DNA of 64,000 nt from Clitopilus passeckerianus (taxonomy: Eukaryota; Basidiomycota; Agaricomycetes; Agaricales; Entolomataceae), in the NCBI GenBank assembly GCA_944990035.1, contig CALYLX010000083.1, positions 124,001 to 188,000 of the forward strand, given 5' to 3'. The notes below the pieces were generated by a model that did not search any database, was not told the DNA's origin, and saw only the letters and a list, made by a program, of their open reading frames with translations. Shown here one piece after another: positions 23,752 through 35,100 of the stretch. The translations under genes were made by a program, and so were the position numbers. Position 1 is the first letter of the stretch. Each line of letters starts with the position of its first letter.

Positions 23752-24615
23752 TCAATTCCTTCCTTTACCCCAGAAGTGACGGTCTATGCCCTTGTGGTAG
23801 CGTTGTGGGCAGCTAACCGGGTAATGGCCTGGGCCACGATGATGGCACAGACGACACACAAAACGAAAGCAATGACACTGTCGGTGTCTGCCTCCACAAA
23901 TGTAGCATCTGAACCATCTGGGTGGTGGTGGTCTGTTGGCAAGGTATCCGGTGCGCGGCGCCTTCTGGGACGATACTGTCGAGGGAAGGTTCACCAGCGT
24001 TGGTGAGTCGGACTCTGGTGGGCTTTCGAATGCGGAGAGGTATGGCGTTGGAGGGTTTGCCATTGGGATTGATGTTTTCCTTGTTGTCGTTCTGTTCTTT
24101 TTGACGAAGGGGTTATGTTTTATTTTGCGGCGGTGTGTAAATTGGTGACGGGAGGAAATGCTCGTAGGGTTCCGCAAACTTGACGTGCAGTGAGGATCGT
24201 GACTTCCTCTTCTTGACTTTCCTCAGGCCCCCAGGGATTGGAGGCAAGGGTTTCAAGTCTGTCTCCTTTGGGTTGTTGAACCAGTTTTGTCGTTCGGGAA
24301 GAATTCGTCGAGGAAAGCTGTTCCTCCAATAGCAAAGAAGAGGTCTGTGAGGGTCTCCTCCGTTTCTCGATCAACTTTGTCCAAAAGTTGATCAAGATCG
24401 TCAGTGGTTTTCGCAAATTGGTGGCGCAGGCGAGCCACTTCGTTGCGAGTTTCGGTTCGTCGGTTTTGGTAGAGGGTTCCTTGTTCTCCCACAGCGGTGA
24501 GAGGGTTGTCGTTGCTGCTCCAGGCAGTGTGCGTACGGAGCGCCGTAATAGCGGTATCGGATTTGAAGGTGTTGCGGATGATGGTGCGGTCGTAGGAAGA
24601 GGCATTTTGAGACAT
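23752..24615 (-). pseudogene. Third ORF of gypsy copy A (Cys/His-rich), interrupted by two TGA codons
   Basis: After the chromodomain a 288-codon frame starts at ATG 24615 (MSQNASSYDRT) and runs to TGA 23752-23754. The first about 110 residues look alpha-helical (RHQFAKTTDDLDQLLDKVDRETEE). The C-terminal part is Pro-rich and ends in a Cys/His cluster, CYICGGRH followed by C-x-C, CRLC and HYPVSC, resembling zinc knuckles. In-frame TGA codons lie at 24253-24255 and 24223-24225. Copy B lacks the first (it reads TCA) but has the second. Standard chromoviruses end with the integrase, so this is an extra gene in the position where some elements carry env-like or accessory ORFs. Function unknown; readthrough or splicing is possible. 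Confidence 0.55.
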
Positions 24616-24653
24616 TGTTATATAGTGGATGTGAGTGGGTTTGCTATGTGGTG

Positions 24654-27600
24654 TCAGGTGAGTTTCTTCCTCTTTTTATACTCGGTGAGTATTTTCTTGG
24701 CGTTCCGCAGTTCTGACTCGGGCATCCATTCGTTGTCCGCTGATGGCCATCCCTTCCATTTTACGAGGTATCTGTGTCGCCCTTTGCCTTGTTTCTGATG
24801 GGCCACAATTGCTTCTATTTCGTATTCTTCTATTCCGTCGATTTCGTCAGGTGGCGGTTTAGAGAAGCTGGGTCCATGCGCTTTGGTGGAGATGTAACGG
24901 GTGAGAAATGACGCGTGAATCACCGGGTGGATCTTCCATCGTCTTGGCAGGTCGAGTTTATAGGTCAGGTGTCCTTTTACCTCAAGTATCTTGAAGGGTC
25001 CTTCTCGTTTGGGTGCTAGTTTCTTGGAGATGTTTCCTTGATTGAGATTTGTGGCTTCTAACCACACCTTTTCTCCGACTTTGAATGGGGTGAACTGTCG
25101 TGTGATCTTCTCTGCCATGCGTTGCGCAGCAAGTGCATGTGCAGCATTTGCTTCATCGCGTGCTAGCAGAAGTTCCTTGATCCGTTTGTCAACTGCGGGA
25201 ATTTTGCTAGTGGGAGCAACTGATGGGAGTGCAGGTGGTTCGTATCCCATCATTAGGTAGAATGGGGTTCGTTTGGTGACAGAGTGTGTTCGGCTGTTGT
25301 AGGAGAATTCTAGAGTGGTAATCCATTTGGACCAGGATTCGGGGTTCTGTGCACAGAAGATGCGGAGATAGGCATCAATCTCCTGATTGATCCTTTCTGT
25401 CGCACCATCAGTTTGTGGGTGGTAGGCGGTGCTCATGTTGAGCTTGATTCCAAGGAGTCGTCCCATTTCTTGGAAAACTTTAGAGGCGAATTGAGGTCCT
25501 CTGTCTGAAATTCCTTTGTCGGGGAGTCCAAAGCGACGGTAAACGTTGTCAATGTAGGCGTTTGCAGTTCCTGTGGCGTCGATTTTCTTTGTGCAAGGGA
25601 TGAAAATTGCCCCCTTCGTAGCTCCATGGTCGACCACGGCCATAATGCTATCGAAACCATCACTCTCTGGGAGATCCGTGTGAAAATCGTACGTCACTAG
25701 CGAAAATGGCCTAGTGGTTTCGGATTTGATGGGCATTAATGGTGGAGCGGTGGGGTGGCGATTGATTTTCATTTGCTGGCACATTGCACAGCCCTGCACA
25801 AAGTTCTTGATGAACACTGACATCCCTGGCCACCAGTAGTCCTTCCGGACTTTTTCCAGTGTCCCAAATTGTCCAGGGTGTCCTGCGCTGGGTAGATCGT
25901 GATAACGTTGGACTATCTTCCTTCGGAGGTCTTCGTCATCTGGTACCACACACTTGTCCTTGTAGTACAAGATGCCATCGTCAAATTTCCAGTCTTCCAG
26001 GTTTGATCGGATTGGTGGGGGTCCGTCTTCTTTGGCGGTGCGAATGGCGTCAACAATCAGTTTGTCATTGACCATCTTGTGTACAATTTCGTCCTTTAGT
26101 TCAATGTCAATTGAGCGAAGGAAGAGCTTGTCGGGGAGGAGAATGATGTCTTCGTTGTCGGTGTCTTCACCTGGGATGTGGTCTGGTCGTCGAGATAGTG
26201 CGTCAGATTGTATCATCTTTGCACCAGGGGTGTGTACAAGTTTGATGTTAAACTGGGATAGCATCAAATTCCATCTTGCTTGTCGTCGGTTCAACTTCCG
26301 GGCTTCTCGGAAGTATGTGAGGTTTTTGTGATCGGATAGAATCACGACTGAATGTTGGGATCCATGGAAGTAGTGTCGCCAGGTTTCTAATGCGCGGATA
26401 ATGCCTAGAAGTTCTCGGTCGTAGATTTCATAGTTCCGTTCTGTTTCCGAGAACGATTTAGATATGAAACCACATGGGTGCCATGATCCGTTGGCGTCAC
26501 GTTGTTGTAGGACTGCTCCTGTTGCATGTTTTGAGGCGTCGCTTTCCACCACAAATGGCTTCGTGGGATCAGGCATCAGCAACACAGGCGCTTCCAGGAA
26601 TTTGTCTTTCAGGGTAGTGAAAGCTTTGTGACATTCATTGGTCCATTCCCATTTCTTGTCTTTCTTGGTGAGTTCGTTCAGCGGTTTGGCAATTTCCGCA
26701 TATTTTCCGATGAACCTGCGGTAAAAGTTTCCGAATCCTAGGAATGATCGGACTTCCTTTACTGTAGTTGGCGTAGGCCAGTCGCGCATCCCTGCAAGTT
26801 TGACAGGGTCCATGGAGATCTTGTTTGGTTCAATGATGAACCCGAGGTACTCCACTCTTGTGGTGTCAAATTGGCATTTCTCTGCTTTGAGGTAGAGATC
26901 GTTGTCTTGTAGTCTTTGTAAGACTCTGCGTGTGCGTTCTCGGTGTTTTTCTGGATCGTTGGAGAAGATGAGGATGTCGTCCATGTAGATGATGACCCAT
27001 CCTTCGTCTATCATGTCTCGGAAAAGGTGGTTCATCATTGCTTGGAAGGTACCGGGTGAGTTCATTAGTCCAAAGAACATCACCATTGGTTCAAATAACC
27101 CTCGGTTGGTCTTGAACGCTGCTTTCCATTGGTCACCATCTTTGATGCGGATGTTGTGATATCCCCATCGAATGTCGAGTTTGGTGAAGACAGTTGCTCC
27201 TTTGAGTTTATCGATGAGTTCGCTAGCCAGCGGTAAGGGGTAAGCGTTAGGTATTGTTCCTTCGTTGAGTCGTCGGTAATCCTGACATGGTCTCAGGGCT
27301 TCCGAGTCTTTCTTTGCAACAAAGAAGAACGGAGATGCTTGTGGGGAGTTGGATTCTCGGATGTATCCTTTGGCTAGATTTTCCTTGAGAAACTCGTCGA
27401 GTTTTTCTTGCTCTAAGGGGCTGAGCGGATAGACCTTGCAGTCTTTTGGCACGAAATCTGTCTTCAGATCTATGGCGTGATCCCAGGGTCGGCTTGGTGG
27501 GAATCGTTCAGATGCTGCTTTCTCAAAGACTTTTCTGTAGTCTTGAAGATAGTCGGGGATGATTTCGTCAAGGGATTTCTTTGGTTCCTTATCTTCTCGT

Positions 27601-28387
27601 TTATGTTCCAGAGCTTGCGAAATTGATGTTTTCGCACGTATCCACACCTGCTGTGTGTGGTGTCTGGTTGCTGGATGGTGTGTTACCACCGTCTGTCGTA
27701 TTGTGGTAGTTGGCCTGATTGGCCCGTACACAAGGTAATCCTTTGTGTGTTCCTGCGTAAGTGGGGGTTCCTCCTTGGTGAATATTCCGACTGCCGGTTC
27801 GTTCTGGCAGTATGCGATGAGAAAATCTTCATTGATCTCTTCTCCGTCTTCGACTATTCGGAAATAGTCGCTAAGTCCTTCTGATTTTCCGGGATTCTCT
27901 TCGGAACAATCAGGTGCTGGGGTAGGTGGCGTGTTTTCCTCTAGTAGTTGTTCTCGGATGGCTCTCATCCGCTTGATGTCTACTGCTCGCATCAATGTTT
28001 GCGACAGTCGTTGGGTAATGCGTGATTCGTCGATTTCGAGTGTGCCGTCGCTCCACGATATGATTGGATCTACCCGTTTTAGCCAGGGTAATCCAAAAAT
28101 CAGGTGGTCTTTCCCGAGTCCAGTGACAAAACATCTTTCCTTGATGATGGCTGTCCCTATCTTGGCAATAACCCAGGTAAAGTGGGTAATAGTTCCTTGT
28201 TTGTTCAGGGTGCCATCAACGTTTCGTGCTGTAATCGGTTGTCGGAGTGGGAGTAGTGGGAGGTGATGTGTCTTGGCGAAGACGGAGTCGATAAATGACC
28301 CTTGCGCTCCAGAGTCAATGAGAGCTTTTGTGCCGGCGATTGTTGTATTTCCATCTAGGGGTCTTGTAGAGAGATTGGGATACGCAT
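24654..28387 (-). pseudogene. Gypsy copy A pol: protease, RT, RNase H, integrase, chromodomain (one frameshift)
   Basis: The frame opens at ATG 28387, but after nine codons a G-run at 28355-28361 is one base shorter than in copy B and shifts into TAG. Downstream the frame is open from about 28362 to the stop at 24654. Motifs in order: retropepsin DSGA; RT with [10 protein letters not shown] and YMDD (about 337 codons after 27995); RNase H with LSDHKN and DALSRR; integrase HHCC zinc site (GHPGQFGT, CAMC) and DDE core (DFHTD, DRGPQFAS, PQTDGATERINQE); chromodomain near the end (RYLVKWKGWP, NEWMPESEL). Apart from the one base it looks fully functional. Confidence 0.9.
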
Positions 28388-28430
28388 AGATTCAGCATAA
28401 AAATCAGTAGCTACAAGTACACTGGAAATA

Positions 28431-29402
28431 TCAATCGGGCGAGGAAGTACTGACGTCGGCTTTGCAGTCTTCCTCTTTAAAACCCTCAGCCTCTGCTTCG
28501 GTGTAGAATTCAGCGGCTTCTTCTTGGGGCATGTCAGCTAGGACTGCTCTGACATATTTGATCAACTCGGCTCCCTTCTCAGGTTTCTTGTGGAATCGGC
28601 TGTCGTTGTTGCTAGGGTAGGTTCTTCCAAAATTCTTCCTTTGAAGACATTGTTGGATCGTGTGACCTTTCTTGGAGCAATAGTAGCACAAGTTGTTCTT
28701 CTTGTGATGTTCTCTTTCCTCCTGGGTGAGGCGGCGTTTGGGTGGATCAGTGGTGAAACGATCAACATCCATAGCCATTGGGTCTCGGGCTCCAGTAGGT
28801 GTTTTGTAAGCACCTTTGACCATATCAGATGTCTTGATGATACGGGTATGTCCCATGATTGTCTTGGCACGTCGCCAGTTGTTGTCAAACTGGACGGCTT
28901 TCTTGACCCAATCGTCGAATGTGGTAGGAGGAATCGGAAAAGAGAATTTTCTCTCGGAGTTTGGGGTAAGTCCTTCCATGAAGATCTCAATCTTTGCAGT
29001 GTCACCGCTGAGATCAGTTCGTGCAAGAATATTCTTGAAGACGGTGACAAATTCGTCAGCTGTCCCATCCTGTCGTAAGGCTTTGAGTTGGAGGAGTGCG
29101 GCAGCTTTGTCGTCGGTAGGGGAAAAGGCTTCTTTGAATTGGTTGATAAATTCAGCGTAGGTGGCTTTCCTTTCAGCTGCTGAATATTTATCGTGAAATT
29201 CTAATCCCCATGCTGCTGCAGTTCCTTCTTTGAGGAAGGATAGGGCGATGCGAATCTTCTTGTCATCTTCGAGTTGGTTGAGGTTGTTTAGGATGAGGTA
29301 GTCTTCAAGTTCCTGAATGAACTTTCTGGTCTTGGATCGGTCTCCGGAGAACGTTTGGGGTTTGGCTCCAATGTCCTTCTTGTTGTTGTTGTCTTGTGAC
29401 AT
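28431..29402 (-). CDS. Gypsy copy A Gag
   Basis: 323 aa from ATG 29402 (MSQDNNNKKDIG), the first AUG of the predicted transcript, to TGA 28431-28433. The middle contains a retrotransposon-gag fold signature (SGDRSKTRKFIQELEDYL, FLKEGTAAAW, FKEAFSPTDD) and the C-terminal third a single CCHC knuckle, CYYCSKKGHTIQQC. The same frame is open upstream of the AUG for about 560 nt. pol begins 44 nt further on in another frame, so frameshifting or reinitiation must link the two. Confidence 0.85.
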   Translation of the reverse strand: MSQDNNNKKDIGAKPQTFSGDRSKTRKFIQELEDYLILNNLNQLEDDKKIRIALSFLKEGTAAAWGLEFHDKYSAAERKATYAEFINQFKEAFSPTDDKAAALLQLKALRQDGTADEFVTVFKNILARTDLSGDTAKIEIFMEGLTPNSERKFSFPIPPTTFDDWVKKAVQFDNNWRRAKTIMGHTRIIKTSDMVKGAYKTPTGARDPMAMDVDRFTTDPPKRRLTQEEREHHKKNNLCYYCSKKGHTIQQCLQRKNFGRTYPSNNDSRFHKKPEKGAELIKYVRAVLADMPQEEAAEFYTEAEAEGFKEEDCKADVSTSSPD

Positions 29403-30177
29403 TTCGTAGTCAAAATCGAAGTCGGTCTCTGGTTCAATTGTTTCTGCACTGGGGCGCTCCTCTGGCTCAGCTGTGGGGCTCTCCTCTAGCTGTTGTTGTA
29501 CTTGGTGTTCTTCTTCTTCCTCTTCGGGCAAGACAGAAGCGCTGGTAGACGGGACTAGTGATGGGTTCCTGGATATTGCTGTGGGTAATGGTGCGAAGCG
29601 TCGCTGTTCCTCCTCGTCTACTTCAATGTCGTGTTCTCGTTGAGCTCGGACAATAGCAGGGGTCTTATGAGGTCGTTCAGGGGTAGGGAAGTCTAGAGCG
29701 TGGAAGTGTCTGTTTTCAACGGCAACGGTGGTGAATGTGAATTTGCCAAGGAGAGAGGCGTAGCACCAGCGGTTATTGTTGTGATTAAAACCGCAGTAGC
29801 TTCCGTTGGTGAACTTGTAGACGTTGTTGGTTCCTTCTACTAGAGTGGTATTTCGTGGCGGGTGGTCTGCCCTGTGTACGACCGTGGTGACTGAGTGGTA
29901 GCCGCAACGGCAATCGGCCTGTTGCGTGCTTCTGCTGTGTTGTCGTGGGGTGGGCCTGCGCTAACAATGAGCGGGCCTTCTGAACAGCTTGACCTTTTGT
30001 TAAGGCAGAGCCTAACAACTTAGGTAATACTGTTTACGCTCGATGTCTTTGATAAACAAAGACAGAGATTTGTCAGCAGCTGCGGCTGTACTGACGACCT
30101 GGTGAGATTGACGAAGCAAGGGACTTAAAGGCAAAGTAGAGAACTAAGCAGTTAGGTAGATTGCCTAGGTCAAGCTG
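29403..30177 (-). promoter_or_regulatory. AUG-free 5' leader of gypsy copy A
   Basis: From the predicted start of R (30177) to the gag AUG there is no ATG on the sense strand (no CAT on the plus strand in 29403-30177). From a TAG near 29965 the gag frame is open without stops and would encode a Cys-containing peptide (CRCGYHSV, GSYCGFNHNNNRWCY). It may allow scanning over a long leader or serve a non-AUG-initiated N-terminal extension. Confidence 0.6.
29985..29995 (-). promoter_or_regulatory. Self-priming PBS of gypsy copy A
   Basis: On the minus strand AGGTCAAGCTG lies two bases after the 5' LTR. It is an 11-of-11 complement of CAGCTTGACCT inside the LTR (minus strand, 30177-30167), which sits 33 nt after TATATAA, where the transcript should begin. 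That is the Tf1-type self-primer arrangement. Confidence 0.7.
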
Positions 30178-30482
30178 AGGAGCCTCGACCAAATGGTACA
30201 GGTTTATATACCTATCTAGTAGTTCTAAATATAGCACATGCGCAGCATGCTGAGTAAGTAATGAGTCATGCGCAGCATGATGAGTAAGTACATGAGTCAG
30301 TATGACTCAATGCGAGTCAGAAAGAGTCAGATAAGGTATAAGTCTCTCACGATCGTGAGAGATGCGGAGTAAGCATGGAAAAAGATGAAAAATGCGCAGT
30401 GATGCGCAGCATATGTGAGTAATCGTGCATAGGTAAGCGGGCCGGGGTATGTAAGGAGAAACATGTAAGCAAAATCATAACA
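29998..30482 (-). repeat. 5' LTR of gypsy copy A
   Basis: 485 bp, matches 23234-23718 throughout as far as I compared. It holds the minus-strand TATA box (plus TTTATATACC near 30204) and the predicted transcript start at about 30177. TSD GAAAG follows. Confidence 0.92.
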
Positions 30483-30607
30483 GAAAGCCCAGTCCTATTC
30501 AGCACTACATAAAGCGCTGATAAGTGCCAGTGTCTAAGTCGTCAACCTTGCCTAGATATCGAACTTCTTTTCATCGCGCATAGTTTATACAACAAAGTAA
30601 ACAATGT

Positions 30608-30705
30608 TCATTCAACATTGAGATGTGCGTCAGGAAACCCATTGGCCCTGATGCGCTGAAGGAGCCACCAGAACGGGGTGGCATAGGTCATATCGGAGGA
30701 CTCAG
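30608..30705 (-). pseudogene. Peptidase-like host gene, C-terminal piece
   Basis: On the minus strand the codons SSDMTYATPFWWLLQRIRANGFPDAHLNVE and TGA (30608-30610) continue exactly, through the CTCAG duplication, from the frame that is cut at 37919 by gypsy copy B. This is the last exon portion of the host gene whose other pieces lie at 37919-39296 and 51832-52303. Confidence 0.75.
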
Positions 30706-31170
30706 TGTTAAGGCAGAGCCTAACAACTTAGGTAATACTGTTTACGCTCGATGTCTTTGATAAACAAAGACAGAGATTTGTCAGCAGCTGCGGCTGTACT
30801 GACGACCTGGTGAGATTGACGAAGCAAGGGACTTAAAGGCGAAATAGAGAACTAAGCAGTTAGGTAGATTGCCTAGGTCAAGCTGAGGAGCCTTGACCAA
30901 ATGGTACAGGTTTATATACCTATCTAGTAGTTCTAAATATAGCACATGCGCAGCATGCTGAGTAAGTAATGAGTCATGCGCAGCATGATGAGTAAGTACA
31001 TGAGTCAGAAAGAGTCAGATAAGGTATAAGTCTCTCACGATCGTGAGAGATGCGGAGTAAGCATGGAAAAAGATGAAAAATGCGCAGTGATGCGCAGCAT
31101 ATGTGAGTAATCGTGCATAGGTAAGCGGGCCGGGGTATGTAAGGAGAAACATGTAAGCAAAATCATAACA
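30706..31170 (-). repeat. 3' LTR of gypsy copy B
   Basis: 465 bp. It shares the B-specific variants GCGAAATAGAG and GAGCCTTGACC with its partner LTR at 37454-37918, so the pair belongs to one insertion. Confidence 0.92.
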
Positions 31171-31203
31171 TTACCCTCTCGCTATCGTTGAAGTCTCCTG
31201 ACT

Positions 31204-32068
31204 TCAATTCCTTCCTTTACCCCAGAAGTGACGGTCTATGCCCTTGTGGTAGCGTTGTGGGCAGCTAACCGGGTAATGGCCTGGGCCACGATGATGGCAC
31301 AGACGACACACAAAACGAAAGCAATGACACTGTCGGTGTCTGCCTCCACAAATGTAGCATCTGAACCATCTGGGTGGTGGTGGTCTGTTGGCAAGGTATC
31401 CGGTGCGCGGCGCCTTCTGGGACGATACTGTCGAGGGGGAAGGTTCACCAGCGTTGGTGAGTCGGACTCTGGTGGGCTTTCGAATGCGGAGAGGTATGGC
31501 GTTGGAGGGTTTGCCATTGGGATTGATGTTTTCCTTGTTGTCGTTCTGTTCTTTTTGACGAAGGGGTTATGTTTTATTTTGCGGCGGTGTGTAAATTGGT
31601 GACGGGAGGAAATGCTCGTAGGGTTCCGCAAACTTGACGTGCAGTGAGGATTGTGACTTCCTCTTCTTGACTTTCCTCAGGCCCCCAGGGATTGGAGGCA
31701 AGGGTTTGAAGTCTGTCTCCTCTGGGTTGTTGAACCAGTTTTGTCGTTCGGGAAGAATTCGTCGAGGAAAGCTGTTCCTCCAATAGCAAAGAAGAGGTCT
31801 GTGAGGGTCTCCTCCGTTTCTCGATCAACTTTGTCCAAAAGTTGATCAAGATCGTCAGTGGTTTTCGCAAATTGGTGGCGCAGGCGAGCCACTTCGTTGC
31901 GAGTTTCGGTTCGTCGGTTTTGGTAGAGGTTCCTTGTTCTCCCACAGCGGTGAGAGGGTTGTCGTTGCTGCTCCAGGCAGTATGCGTACGGAGCGCCGTA
32001 ATAGCGGTATCGGATTTGAAGGTGTTGCGGATGATGGTGCGGTCGTAGGAAGAGGCATTTTGAGACAT
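31204..32068 (-). pseudogene. Third ORF of gypsy copy B (frameshifted)
   Basis: Homolog of 23752-24615 with a one-base deletion near 31928 (GGTAGAGGTTCC instead of GGTAGAGGGTTCC), a two-base G insertion near 31437 and the shared in-frame TGA. It reads Ser where copy A has its first TGA. Confidence 0.6.
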
Positions 32069-32106
32069 TGTTATATAGTGGATGTGAGTGGGTTTGCTAT
32101 GTGGTG

Positions 32107-35100
32107 TCAGGTGAGTTTCTTCCTCTTTTTATACTCGGTGAGTATTTTCTTGGCGTTCCGCAGTTCCGACTCGGGCATCCATTCGTTGTCCGCTGATGGC
32201 CATCCCTTCCATTTTACGAGGTATCTGTGTCGCCCTTTGCCTTGTTTCTGATGGGCCACAATTGCTTCTATTTCGTATTCTTCTATTCCGTCGATTTCGT
32301 CAGGTGGCGGTTTAGAGAAGCTGGGTCCATGCGCTTTGGTGGAGATGTAACGGGTGAGAAGTGACGCGTGAATCACCGGGTGGATCTTCCATCGTCTTGG
32401 CAGGTCGAGTTTATAGGTCAGGTGTCCTTTTACCTCAAGTATCTTGAAGGGTCCTTCTCGTTTGGGTGCTAGTTTCTTGGAGATGTTTCCTTGATTGAGA
32501 TTTGTGGCTTCTAACCACACCTTTTCTCCGACTTTGAATGGGGTGAACTGTCGTGTGATCTTCTCTGCCATGCGTTGCGCAGCAAGTGCATGTGCAGCAT
32601 TTGCTTCATCGCGTGCTAGCAGAAGTTCCTTGATCCGTTTGTCAACTGCGGGAATTTTGCTAGTGGGAGCAACTGATGGGAGTGCAGGTGGTTCGTATCC
32701 CATCATTAGGTAGAATGGGGTTCGTTTGGTGACAGAGTGTGTTCGGCTGTTGTAGGAGAATTCTAGAGTGGTAATCCATTTGGACCAGGATTCGGGGTTC
32801 TGTGCACAGAAGATGCGGAGATAGGCATCAATCTCCTGATTGATCCTTTCTGTCGCACCATCGGTTTGTGGGTGGTAGGCGGTGCTCATGTTGAGCTTGA
32901 TTCCAAGGAGTCGTCCCATTTCTTGGAAAACTTTAGAGGCGAATTGAGGTCCTCTGTCTGAAATTCCTTTGTCGGGAAGTCCAAAGCGACGGTAAACGTT
33001 GTCAATGTAGGCGTTTGCAGTTCCTGTGGCGTCGATTTTCTTTGTGCAAGGGATGAAAATTGCCCCCTTCGTAGCTCCATGGTCGACCACGGCCATAATG
33101 CTATCGAAACCATCACTCTCTGGGAGATCCGTGTGAAAATCGTACGTCACTAGCGAAAATGGCCTAGTGGTTTCGGATTTGATGGGCATTAATGGTGGAG
33201 CGGTGGGGTGGCGATTGATTTTCATTTGCTGGCACATTGCACAGCCCTGCACAAAGTTCTTGATGAACACTGACATCCCTGGCCACCAGTAGTCCTTCCG
33301 GACTTTTTCCAGTGTCCCAAATTGTCCAGGGTGTCCTGCGCTGGGTAGATCGTGATAACGTTGGACTATCTTCCTTCGGAGGTCTTCGTCATCTGGTACC
33401 ACACACTTGTCCTTGTAGTACAAGATGCCATCGTCAAATTTCCAGTCTTCCAGGTTTGATCGGATTGGTGGGGGTCCGTCTTCTTTGGCGGTGCGAATGG
33501 CGTCAACAATCAGTTTGTCATTGACCATCTTGTGTACAATTTCGTCCTTTAGTTCAATGTCAATTGAGCGAAGGAAGAGCTTGTCGGGGAGGAGAATGAT
33601 GTCTTCGTTGTCGGTGTCTTCACCTGGGATGTGGTCTGGTCGTCGAGATAGTGCGTCAGATTGTATCATCTTTGCACCAGGGGTGTGTACAAGTTTGATG
33701 TTAAACTGGGATAGCATCAAATTCCATCTTGCTTGTCGTCGGTTCAACTTCCGGGCTTCTCGGAAGTATGTGAGGTTTTGTGATCGGATAGAATCACAAC
33801 TGAATGTTGGGATCCATGGAAGTAGTGTCGCCAGGTTTCTAATGCGCGGATAATGCCTAGAAGTTCTCGGTCGTAGATTTCATAGTTCCGTTCTGTTTCC
33901 GAGAACGATTTAGATATGAAACCACATGGGTGCCATGATCCGTTGGCGTCACGTTGTTGTAGGACTGCTCCTGTTGCATGTTTTGAGGCGTCGCTTTCCA
34001 CCACAAATGGCTTCGTGGGATCAGGCATCAGCAACACAGGCGCTTCCAGGAATTTGTCTTTCAGGGTAGTGAAAGCTTTGTGACATTCATTGGTCCATTC
34101 CCATTTCTTGTCTTTCTTGGTGAGTTCGTTCAGCGGTTTGGCAATTTCCGCATATTTTCCGATGAACCTGCGGTAAAAGTTTCCGAATCCTAGGAATGAT
34201 CGGACTTCCTTTACTGTAGTTGGCGTAGGCCAGTCGCGCATCCCTGCAAGTTTGACAGGGTCCATGGAGATCTTGTTTGGTTCAATGATGAACCCAAGGT
34301 ATTCCACTCTTGTGGTGTCAAATTGGCATTTCTCTGCTTTGAGGTAGAGATCGTTGTTTTGTAGTCTTTGTAAGACTCTGCGTGTGCGTTCTCGGTGTTT
34401 TTCTGGATCGTTGGAGAAGATGAGGGTGTCGTCCATGTAGATGATGACCCATCCTTCGTCTATCATGTCTCGGAAAAGGTGGTTCATCATTGCTTGGAAG
34501 GTACCGGGTGAGTTCATTAGTCCAAAGAACATCACCATTGGTTCAAATAACCCTCGGTTGGTCTTGAACGCTGCTTTCCATTGGTCACCATCTTTGATGC
34601 GGATGTTGTGATATCCCCATCGAATGTCGAGTTTGGTGAAGACAGTTGCTCCTTTGAGTTTATCGATGAGTTCGCTAGCCAGCGGTAAGGGGTAAGCGTT
34701 AGGTATTGTTCCTTCGTTGAGTCGTCGGTAATCCTGACATGGTCTCAGGGCTTCCGAGTCTTTCTTTGCAACAAAGAAGAACGGAGATGCTTGTGGGGAG
34801 TTGGATTCTCGGATGTATCCTTTGGCTAGATTTTCCTTGAGAAACTCGTCGAGTTTTTCTTGCTCTAAGGGGCTGAGCGGATAGACCTTGCAGTCTTTTG
34901 GCACGAAATCTGTCTTCAGATCTATGGCGTGATCCCAGGGTCGGCTTGGTGGGAATCGTTCAGATGCTGCTTTCTCAAAGACTTTTCTGTAGTCTTGAAG
35001 ATAGTCGGGGATGATTTCGTCAAGGGATTTCTTTGGTTCCTTATCTTCTCGTTTATGTTCCAGAGCTTGCGAAATTGATGTTTTCGCACGTATCCACACC

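Larger units (their letters stand above)
23234..30482 (-). mobile_element. Ty3/gypsy chromovirus, copy A (full length)
   Basis: This 7,249-bp element is bounded by 485-bp direct LTRs (TGTTAAGG...CATAACA) and by the 5-bp target duplication GAAAG (23229-23233 and 30483-30487). On the minus strand the order is 5' LTR, long leader, gag, protease, RT, RNase H, integrase with chromodomain, a third ORF, 3' LTR. The chromodomain and the order RT before IN place it in Metaviridae-type chromoviruses. The LTRs look identical to each other by eye, which implies recent insertion. A single-base frameshift at the start of pol and stops in the third ORF are the visible defects. Confidence 0.92.
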
